64,000 nucleotides of DNA from Nemertoderma westbladi. Its lineage: Eukaryota > Xenacoelomorpha > Nemertodermatida > Nemertodermatidae. How positions within the stretch are numbered: position 1 is the first letter of the stretch; every line of letters begins with the position of its first letter. The stretch lies in assembly GCA_032718475.1 (NCBI GenBank), contig JAUCBJ010008260.1, positions 1-64,000 of the forward strand. Reading direction: 5' to 3'. The notes beneath the pieces are model-generated. The model saw only the letters and a program-made list of their open reading frames with translations. It made no database searches and was not told where the DNA came from. A program made the translations under genes and the position numbers. Below are positions 44,201 through 56,200 of this stretch, piece by piece.

Positions 44201-47200
44201 CTAGGGGGCGCTATGTAGACAAAGAAAGGCATCAAATCGGTCGACTTTAGTTTCTTCATCGACTGAAAAAATGAGTCGGAAATCAGATGAAATTAAATGT
44301 GAAAAACGTAAATTAGAATGAAACGCGATGGTGAAAACTAATAGAGAAATATAATCATAACCTACATAATTAATTAAAAATAACAAAATTAAATAAATTA
44401 TATAAATTTTAATTTGTAATAAAAATTAAAATTATTTAAATGAATTTAAATTTAATAATGATAGGCCGAAATATAAATATAATAAATGTGATCAAAACCA
44501 AATAATGTGCAAATGATTTATATTATTTTTTATGCTTATTTTATGTTACAATAATAATTAGTGATGAATAATATGGCACAAGTTTATGATTATTTAAAAA
44601 CAAAATAATATTATTGCAAATTATTAAAAACATAATATATTTTTCCATGTACGTGTAGATTAATAATACGCATTATATTTTTACCTCTGGGTTTAGGATA
44701 ATAAAGCTTTATACTGACCTCGGGCTCGGAGTTCAGGTAAATAAAGCTTTATATTGACCTCCGGGTTTAGATTAATAAAACTCTACTCCATAGCTCTATA
44801 TTTACCTCTGTGATTATGTTAAATAAAGCTCTATATTTACCTCTGGGTTTATGTAAATAAAGCTCTATATTTACCTCTGGGTTTATGTAAATAAAGCTCT
44901 ATATTTACCTCTGTGATTATGTTAAAAAAAGCTCTATATTTACCTCTGGTTTTATGTAAATAAAGCTCTATATTTACCTCTGGGTTTATGTAAATAAAGC
45001 TCTATATTTACCTCTGGGTTTATGTAAATAAAGCTCTATATTTACCTCTGGGTTTATGTAAATAAAGCTCTATATTTACCTCTGGGTTTATGTAAATAAA
45101 GCTCTATATTTACCTCTGGATATATATAAATAAAGCTCTATATTTACCTCTGGATTTAGGTAAATAAAGCTCTATATTTACCTCTGGGTTTATGCAAATA
45201 AAGCTCTATATTTACCTCTGGGTTTATGTAAATAAAGCTTTATAATTACCTCTGGGTTTATGTAAATAAAGCTTTATATTTACCTCTGGGTTTAGGTAAA
45301 TAAAGCTCTACATTTACCTCTGGGTTTAGGTAAATAAAGCTCTACATTTACCTCTGGGTTTATGTAAATAAAGCTTTATATTTACCTCTGGGTTTATGTA
45401 AATAAAGCTTTATATTTACCTCGGAGTTTAGGTAAATAAAGCTCTATATTTACCTCTGGATTTAGGTAAATAAAGCTCTATATTTACCTCTGGATTTAGG
45501 TAAATAAAGCTCTATATTTACCTCTGGATATATATAAATAAAGCTCTATATTTACCTCTGGATTTAGGTAAATAAAGCTCTACATTTACCTCTGGGTTTA
45601 GGTAAATAAAGCTCTACATTTACCTCTGGGTTTATGTAAATAAAGCTTTATATTTACCTCTGGGTTTATGTAAATAAAGCTTTATATTTACCTCGGAGTT
45701 TAGGTAAATAAAGCTCTATATTTACCTCTGGATTTAGGTAAATAAAGCTCTATATTTACCTCTGGTTTTATGTAAATAAAGCTCTATATTTACCTCTGGG
45801 TTTATGTAAATAAAGCTCTATATTTACCTCTGGGTTTATGTAAATAAAGCTCTATATTTACCTCTGGATTTAGGTAAATAAAGCTCTACATTTACCTCTG
45901 GGTTTATGTAAATAAAGCTCTATAATTACCTCTGGGTTTAGGTAAATAAAGCTCTACATTTACCTCTGGGTTTATGTAAATAAAGCTCTATATTTACCTC
46001 TGGATTTAGGTAAATAAAGCTCTATATTTACCTCTGGGTTTAGGTAAATAAAGCTCTATATTTACCTCTGGGTTTATGTAAATAAAGCTCTATATTTACC
46101 TCTGGGTTTATATAAATAAAGCTCTATATTTACCTCTGGATTTAGGTAAATAAAGCTCTATATTTACCTCTGGGTTTAGGTAAATAAAGCTCTACATTTA
46201 CCTCTGGGTTTATGTAAATAAAGCTCTATATTTACCTCTGGATTTAGGTAAATAAAGCTCTACATTTACCTCTGGGTTTATGTAAATAAAGCTCTATATT
46301 TACCTCTGACCTCTGGGTTTATGTAAATAAAGCTCTATATTTACCTCTGGGTTTAGGTAAATAAAGCTCTATATTTACCTCTGGGTTTATGTAAATAAAG
46401 CTCTATATTTACCTCTGGGTTTATGTAAATAAAGCTCTATATTTACCTCTGGGTTTATGTAAATAAAGCTCTACATTTACCTCTGGGTTTATGTAAAAAA
46501 AAGCTCTATATTTACCTCTGGGTTTATATAAATAAAGCTCTATATTTACCTCTGGGTTTATGTAAATAAAGCTCTATATTTACCTCTGGGTTTATGTAAA
46601 TAAAGCTCTATATTTACCTCTGGGTTTATGTAAATAAAGCTCTATATTTACCTCTGGGTTTAGGTAAATAAAGCTCTATATTTACCTCTGGGTTTATGTA
46701 AATAAAGCTCTATATTTACCTCTGGGTTTATGTAAATAAAGCTCTATATTTACCTCTGGGTTTATGTAAATAAAGCTCTATATTTACCTCTGGGTTTAGG
46801 TAAATAAAGCTCTATATTTACCTCTGGGTTTATGTAAATAAAGCTCTATATTTACCTCTGGGTTTATGTAAATAAAGCTCTATATTTACCTCTGGGTTTA
46901 TGTAAATAAAGCTCTATATTTACCTCTGGGTTTAGGTAAATAAAGCTCTACATTTACCTCTGGGTTTATGTAAATAAAGCTCTATATTTACCTCTGGGTT
47001 TAGGTAAATAAAGCTCTATATTTACCTCTGGGTTTATGTAAATAAAGCTCTATATTTACCTCTGGGTTTATATAAATAAAGCTCTATATTTACCTCTGGA
47101 TTTAGGTAAATAAAGCTCTACATTTACCTCTGGGTTTATGTAAATAAAGCTCTACATTTACCTCTGGGTTTATGTAAATAAAGCTCTATATTTACCTCTG

Positions 47201-50200
47201 GGTTTAGGTAAATAAAGCTCTATATTTACCTCTGGGTTTATGTAAATAAAGCTCTATATTTACCTCTGGGTTTATGTAAATAAAGCTCTATATTTACCTC
47301 TGGATTTAGGTAAATAAAGCTCTATATTTACCTCTGGGTTTAGGTAAATAAAGCTCTATATTTACCTCTGGGTTTATGTAAATAAAGCTCTATATTTACC
47401 TCTGGGTTTATATAAATAAAGCTCTATATTTACCTCTGGATTTAGGTAAATAAAGCTCTATATTTACCTCTGGGTTTAGGTAAATAAAGCTCTATATTTA
47501 CCTCTGGGTTTATGTAAATAAAGCTCTATATTTACCTCTGGGTTTATATAAGTAAAGCTCTATATTTACCTCTGGATTTAGGTAAATAAAGCTCTATATT
47601 TACCTCTGGGTTTATGTAAATAAAGCTCTATATTTACCTCTGGATTTAGGTAAATAAAGCTCTATATTTACCTCTGGGTTTAGGTAAATAAAGCTCTATA
47701 TTTACCTCTGGGTTTATGTAAATAAAGCTCTATATTTACCTCTGGGTTTATATAAATAAAGCTCTATATTTACCTCTGGGTTTATGTAAATAAAGCTCTA
47801 TATTTACCTCTGGTTTTATGTAAATAAAGCTCTATATTTACCTCTGGGTTTATATAAATAAAGCTCTATATTTACCTCTGGATTTAGGTAAATAAAGCTC
47901 TATATTTACCTCTGGGTTTATGTAAATAAAGCTCTATATTTACCTCTGGGTTTAGGTAAATAAAGCTCTATATTTACCTCTGGGTTTATGTAAATAAAGC
48001 TCTATATTTACCTCTGGGTTTATATAAATAAAGCTCTATATTTACCTCTGGGTTTATGTAAATAAAGCTCTATATTTACCTCTGGGTTTATGTAAATAAA
48101 GCTCTATATTTACCTCTGGGTTTATATAAATAAAGCTCTATATTGACCTCTGGGTTTATGTAAATAAAGCTCTATAATTACCTCTGGTTTTATGTAAATA
48201 AAGCTCTATATTTACCTCTGGGTTTATATAAATAACGCTCTATATTTACCTCTGGGTTTATGTAAATAAAGCTCTATATTTACCTCTGGGTTTATGTAAA
48301 AAAAAGCTCTATATTTACCTCTGGGTTTATATAAATAAAGCTCTATATTTACCTCTGGGTTTATGTAAATAAAGCTCTATATTTACCTCTGGGTTTATGT
48401 AAATAAAGCTCTAAATTTACCTCTGGGTTTATGTAAATAAAGCTCTATATTTACCTCTGGATTTAGGTAAATAAAGCTCTATATTTACCTCTGGGTTTAT
48501 GTAAATAAAGCTCTATATTTACCTCTGGGTTTATGTAAATAAAGCTTTATAATTACCTCTGGGTTTATGTAAATAAAGCTTTATATTTACCTCTGGGTTT
48601 AGGTAAATAAAGCTCTACATTTACCTCTGGGTTTAGGTAAATAAAGCTCTACATTTACCTCTGGGTTTATGTAAATAAAGCTTTATATTTACCTCTGGGT
48701 TTATGTAAATAAAGCTTTATATTTACCTCGGAGTTTAGGTAAATAAAGCTCTATATTTACCTCTGGATTTAGGTAAATAAAGCTCTATATTTACCTCTGG
48801 ATTTAGGTAAATAAAGCTCTATATTTACCTCTGGATATATATAAATAAAGCTCTATATTTACCTCTGGATTTAGGTAAATAAAGCTCTACATTTACCTCT
48901 GGGTTTAGGTAAATAAAGCTCTACATTTACCTCTGGGTTTATGTAAATAAAGCTTTATATTTACCTCTGGGTTTATGTAAATAAAGCTTTATATTTACCT
49001 CGGAGTTTAGGTAAATAAAGCTCTATATTTACCTCTGGATTTAGGTAAATAAAGCTCTATATTTACCTCTGGTTTTATGTAAATAAAGCTCTATATTTAC
49101 CTCTGGGTTTATGTAAATAAAGCTCTATATTTACCTCTGGGTTTATGTAAATAAAGCTCTATATTTACCTCTGGATTTAGGTAAATAAAGCTCTACATTT
49201 ACCTCTGGGTTTATGTAAATAAAGCTCTATAATTACCTCTGGGTTTAGGTAAATAAAGCTCTACATTTACCTCTGGGTTTATGTAAATAAAGCTCTATAT
49301 TTACCTCTGGATTTAGGTAAATAAAGCTCTATATTTACCTCTGGGTTTAGGTAAATAAAGCTCTATATTTACCTCTGGGTTTATGTAAATAAAGCTCTAT
49401 ATTTACCTCTGGGTTTATATAAATAAAGCTCTATATTTACCTCTGGATTTAGGTAAATAAAGCTCTATATTTACCTCTGGGTTTAGGTAAATAAAGCTCT
49501 ACATTTACCTCTGGGTTTATGTAAATAAAGCTCTATATTTACCTCTGGATTTAGGTAAATAAAGCTCTACATTTACCTCTGGGTTTATGTAAATAAAGCT
49601 CTATATTTACCTCTGGGTTTATGTAAATAAAGCTCTATATTTACCTCTGGGTTTAGGTAAATAAAGCTCTATATTTACCTCTGGGTTTATGTAAATAAAG
49701 CTCTATATTTACCTCTGGGTTTATGTAAATAAAGCTCTATATTTACCTCTGGGTTTATGTAAATAAAGCTCTACATTTACCTCTGGGTTTATGTAAAAAA
49801 AAGCTCTATATTTACCTCTGGGTTTATATAAATAAAGCTCTATATTTACCTCTGGGTTTATGTAAATAAAGCTCTATATTTACCTCTGGGTTTATGTAAA
49901 TAAAGCTCTATATTTACCTCTGGGTTTATGTAAATAAAGCTCTATATTTACCTCTGGGTTTAGGTAAATAAAGCTCTATATTTACCTCTGGGTTTATGTA
50001 AATAAAGCTCTATATTTACCTCTGGGTTTATGTAAATAAAGCTCTATATTTACCTCTGGGTTTATGTAAATAAAGCTCTATATTTACCTCTGGGTTTAGG
50101 TAAATAAAGCTCTATATTTACCTCTGGGTTTATGTAAATAAAGCTCTATATTTACCTCTGGGTTTATGTAAATAAAGCTCTATATTTACCTCTGGGTTTA

Positions 50201-53200
50201 TGTAAATAAAGCTCTATATTTACCTCTGGGTTTAGGTAAATAAAGCTCTACATTTACCTCTGGGTTTATGTAAATAAAGCTCTATATTTACCTCTGGGTT
50301 TAGGTAAATAAAGCTCTATATTTACCTCTGGGTTTATGTAAATAAAGCTCTATATTTACCTCTGGGTTTATATAAATAAAGCTCTATATTTACCTCTGGA
50401 TTTAGGTAAATAAAGCTCTACATTTACCTCTGGGTTTATGTAAATAAAGCTCTACATTTACCTCTGGGTTTATGTAAATAAAGCTCTATATTTACCTCTG
50501 GGTTTAGGTAAATAAAGCTCTATATTTACCTCTGGGTTTATGTAAATAAAGCTCTATATTTACCTCTGGGTTTATGTAAATAAAGCTCTATATTTACCTC
50601 TGGATTTAGGTAAATAAAGCTCTATATTTACCTCTGGGTTTAGGTAAATAAAGCTCTATATTTACCTCTGGGTTTATGTAAATAAAGCTCTATATTTACC
50701 TCTGGGTTTATATAAATAAAGCTCTATATTTACCTCTGGATTTAGGTAAATAAAGCTCTATATTTACCTCTGGGTTTAGGTAAATAAAGCTCTATATTTA
50801 CCTCTGGGTTTATGTAAATAAAGCTCTATATTTACCTCTGGGTTTATATAAGTAAAGCTCTATATTTACCTCTGGATTTAGGTAAATAAAGCTCTATATT
50901 TACCTCTGGGTTTATGTAAATAAAGCTCTATATTTACCTCTGGATTTAGGTAAATAAAGCTCTATATTTACCTCTGGGTTTAGGTAAATAAAGCTCTATA
51001 TTTACCTCTGGGTTTATGTAAATAAAGCTCTATATTTACCTCTGGGTTTATATAAATAAAGCTCTATATTTACCTCTGGGTTTATGTAAATAAAGCTCTA
51101 TATTTACCTCTGGTTTTATGTAAATAAAGCTCTATATTTACCTCTGGGTTTATATAAATAAAGCTCTATATTTACCTCTGGATTTAGGTAAATAAAGCTC
51201 TATATTTACCTCTGGGTTTATGTAAATAAAGCTCTATATTTACCTCTGGGTTTAGGTAAATAAAGCTCTATATTTACCTCTGGGTTTATGTAAATAAAGC
51301 TCTATATTTACCTCTGGGTTTATATAAATAAAGCTCTATATTTACCTCTGGGTTTATGTAAATAAAGCTCTATATTTACCTCTGGGTTTATGTAAATAAA
51401 GCTCTATATTTACCTCTGGGTTTATATAAATAAAGCTCTATATTGACCTCTGGGTTTATGTAAATAAAGCTCTATAATTACCTCTGGTTTTATGTAAATA
51501 AAGCTCTATATTTACCTCTGGGTTTATATAAATAACGCTCTATATTTACCTCTGGGTTTATGTAAATAAAGCTCTATATTTACCTCTGGGTTTATGTAAA
51601 AAAAAGCTCTATATTTACCTCTGGGTTTATATAAATAAAGCTCTATATTTACCTCTGGGTTTATGTAAATAAAGCTCTATATTTACCTCTGGGTTTATGT
51701 AAATAAAGCTCTAAATTTACCTCTGGGTTTATGTAAATAAAGCTCTATATTTACCTCTGGGTTTATGTAAATAAAGCTCTATATTTACCTCTGGGTTTAT
51801 GTAAATAAAGCTCTACATTTACCTCTGGGTTTATGTAAAAAAAAGCTCTATATTTACCTCTGGGTTTATATAAATAAAGCTCTATATTTACCTCTGGGTT
51901 TATGTAAATAAAGCTCTATATTTACCTCTGGGTTTATGCAAATAAAGCTCTATATTTACCTCTGGGTTTATGTAAAAAAAGCTCTATATTTACCTCTGGG
52001 TTTATATAAATAAAGCTCTATAATTACCTCTGGTTTTATGTAAATAAAGCTCTATATTTACCTCTGGGTTTATATAAATAACGCTCTATATTTACCTCTG
52101 GGTTTATGTAAATAAAGCTCTATATTTACCTCTGGATTTAGGTAAATAAAGCTCTATATTTACCTCTGGTTTTATGTAAATAAAGCTCTATATTTACCTC
52201 TGGGTTTATGTAAATAAAGCTCTATATTTACCTCTGGGTTTATGTAAATAAAGCTCTATATTTACCTCTGGATTTAGGTAAATAAAGCTCTACATTTACC
52301 TCTGGGTTTATGTAAATAAAGCTCTATAATTACCTCTGGGTTTAGGTAAATAAAGCTCTACATTTACCTCTGGGTTTATGTAAATAAAGCTCTATATTTA
52401 CCTCTGGATTTAGGTAAATAAAGCTCTATATTTACCTCTGGGTTTAGGTAAATAAAGCTCTATATTTACCTCTGGGTTTATGTAAATAAAGCTCTATATT
52501 TACCTCTGGGTTTATATAAATAAAGCTCTATATTTACCTCTGGATTTAGGTAAATAAAGCTCTATATTTACCTCTGGGTTTAGGTAAATAAAGCTCTACA
52601 TTTACCTCTGGGTTTATGTAAATAAAGCTCTATATTTACCTCTGGATTTAGGTAAATAAAGCTCTACATTTACCTCTGGGTTTATGTAAATAAAGCTCTA
52701 TATTTACCTCTGGGTTTATGTAAATAAAGCTCTATATTTACCTCTGGGTTTAGGTAAATAAAGCTCTATATTTACCTCTGGGTTTATGTAAATAAAGCTC
52801 TATATTTACCTCTGGGTTTATGTAAATAAAGCTCTATATTTACCTCTGGGTTTATGTAAATAAAGCTCTACATTTACCTCTGGGTTTATGTAAATAAAGC
52901 TCTATATTTACCTCTGGGTTTATGTAAATAAAGCTCTATATTTACCTCTGGGTTTATGTAAGCTCTATATTTACCTCTGGGTTTATGTAAATAAAGCTCT
53001 ATATTTACCTCTGGGTTTATGTAAATAAAGCTTTATATTTACCTCTGGGTTTATGTAAATAAAGCTCTATATTTACCTCTGGGTTTATGTAAATAAAGCT
53101 CTATATTTACCTCTGGGTTTATGTAAATAAAGCTCTATATTTTCCTCTGGGTTTATGTAAATAAAGCTCTATATTTACCTCTGGGTTTATGTAAATAAAG

Positions 53201-56200
53201 CTCTATATTTTCCTCTGGGTTTATGTAAATAAAGCTCTATATTTACCTCTGGGTTTATGTAAATAAAACTTTATATTTACCTCTGGGTTTATGTAAATAA
53301 AGCTCTATATTTACCTCTGGGTTTATGTAAATAAAGCTTTATATTTACCTCTGGGTTTATGTAAATAAAGCTCTATATTTACCTCTGGGTTTATGTAAAT
53401 AAAGCTCTATATTTTCCTCTGGGTTTATGTAAATAAAGCTCTATATTTACCTCTGGGTTTATGTAAATAAAGCTCTATATTTTCCTCTGGGTTTATGTAA
53501 ATAAAGCTCTATATTTACCTCTGGGTTTATGTAAATAAAACTTTATATTTACCTCTGGGTTTATGTAAATAAAGCTCTATATTTACCTCTGGGTTTATGT
53601 AAATAAAGCTCTATATTTACCTCTGGGTTTATGTAAATAAAGCTCTATATTTACCTCTGGGTTTATGTAAATAAAGCTCTATATTTACCTCTGGGTTTAT
53701 GTAAATAAAGCTCTATATTTACCTCTGGGTTTAGATTAGTAACGGATGTTTTCCCGGAATGGATGATCCGTTTTATGGAATCGAACGTGGTCCCGTATAA
53801 ATATTGTCCGAATTCTCCGTATTCGACGTACTTTCCGTTCTCTATATTCTGTTCAAATTCTTGTCGAGTAACGAAGAAATAGTCTCGAGTGTGCTGCTCG
53901 GTTGGTCTGGGCGGGCGGGTTGTATCTGGACAAATAATTAATGAAAAGCGATGTATTAAATAAAATAAAAATTTGTTATTATTATATACTTTTGTTTTTA
54001 TTTGGTACTTTATTATAGACTCACGGGGCACATCCGGTCTGTATTTTCCAGAGTCATCTTCAGAAATCCGTTGTCGGAGTTCGTGTCTGCCGACATTAGA
54101 AGCTCCGACCAAAAATATTGGACGTTTAGTCATCGGATCCTGTAAGACAAATAATAATAAAAGCATATTTTATATTTTATCAATATATCGATGCACGTAA
54201 TTGGCATACTCAGATATTATATTCTGTAATCTGTACAATGTTACCGTCAATACGAAATGTTTAAACCACTCACGCTCCATAATATTTACTTAGTAAAACT
54301 CACAGGGTTATAAAGTTCCACCTCTTCATAACATTCGAATTCTTCAGGTTCTGCAACGTCTCTGTGTTTATTTTTCTTACTCCTTGTAAATTTCATGATA
54401 CTTTTTCCTTTCTTTTTTCCACTGGTCTTCAAATATTGTCGCTTCAGCATTTCCCTCCTGACGAGTAAATGCGGCCACATTTTAGTATAAAGGCAAAAAG
54501 ATTAGGTCTCGTGAGAAAATCTATTTCCATACGGTACCTCAATAATGAAAAAAAATGTTACATTAGCAAGTCCTTAACAAACGAGTAGTATTATGGCTGA
54601 ATATTTAGGTATGTGTCTAGATTTAGGTATGGGTGATTCTCATTTATTCATCTGTCTAAGTACACAGTGAGAGATTTATCTGAATAAAACAAACAAACAT
54701 TTGTACATTTTATGTATATCTGCTAATATTTATCAAACTCTACTGTATATGTGTGCGCTACACATGTACATTATGATTACTGTACACCATACCAAATCTC
54801 ATAGATAAAGTTATCCAACAAAAACGTACCGTCATTCCTTGCACAAAAGCAAATCATTTCTAAAAAAAATAATATTTAAGGTACTGATTACAGCTTTGTG
54901 CTTAGTTCTCGTCTGTACACATCTCTGATGTCAATCTTAAATAAATCCAGTATCACTTCAGTGATGGTAAACAATACTAAACCTAATGAATTATCTCTCG
55001 ACACTCACGCTGTCTGTAAACTCCTACTGGGTACCAATCCCGCCAGGTATTGTTGGTTCTCCCCGTCTCGGTAGGCTTGCCACCAGTTCGTATCGTCCTG
55101 ACTCATTACATGGAGTACGTCGCCCCGGGCGAACCCCAATCCCAACTCGCGACACGGCAGTTGTTTGTCTGTCTCGGGATCAAAGTTATACAAAGCTTTC
55201 ACGTGAACCTGAAAAAAAATCAGGGAGTTAATGGAAACTCCAAATCGACGAATAAATATATCGTCAAAATTGACAATTAAGGAAAGGAGCTGGTACAGTG
55301 ACACTTTATTCTAACCAAAACAATAAACGAAAGTCAATAGAACATTTTATTTTTTGGGAGTAATCAGCAATTATTTGGGTCGATTTTCATATGGAAAGAC
55401 CCCCCCCCCCCCCCCCCCCCCTATCATCAATAGTTCAATCAAAAGCCAACAATTATCACTTCTTCATTAATTAATGGATTTTCTGCATAAGATTGTATAC
55501 ATTCAAAAGCAGATCACGTGATTAAGTGAGCATCACAATAAAAAAGTAGTACTTCTTACTTACTTACTTACATAAATTGATGCTTTAATATTGTTGATAG
55601 TCTTTATCCTTTTAACAGTTTACTAAATTTTCGGTGAAAATAAACCTGCCCGGATCACAATTCTTATTAAAATTGTTAAGTTCGTGTTAAGCACTCGTAT
55701 CAACTGCAATGCAAGTACTTAATCAAACTTGATAAGTTTAAAACCGATTGTTTTTCAGTCTAGCAAGCATTTGTCAAGTACTTATTAATAATGGCCAGTC
55801 ATTGTAACTTTTTTTTTATGTATATCAAGCATTTATTGTTAAGCACTTATTAAGTATGGCAAAGTTCTATATAATTCATTAAACCATTTATAGCGATTAC
55901 TTACCAAGCTCTGTTCCCTAGGGAACGCAGGGTTGGCGTTCTTGCAGGGTTTCAGATGGAAGGTTAACGCGCCCAACATGTCCTCCATAACATCGCAAAT
56001 GGCGTCGACGGACCAGCCAGTGACGTTGATTCCGTTGACTTCAAGTATCTCGTCGCCCTCGTTAATATAACCTGCAAGTCGTTATAGAGTAACTCTCGAG
56101 TTACAGACTCAGTTATAAACATAATAGATAGAAGATGTTCAATTTACGATGATTACTAGAATACTCGATTGAATAGTTGGAAAACACGATATTGCCAATG

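Noticed and set aside
53663-53722. Extension of the GK exon into the array ([10 protein letters not shown]...)
   Set aside because: It is a translation of the 34-bp unit that stops in the second unit, and no MAGUK has such a segment. The GTAAAT donor and the 44.2-kb exon give the conserved protein.
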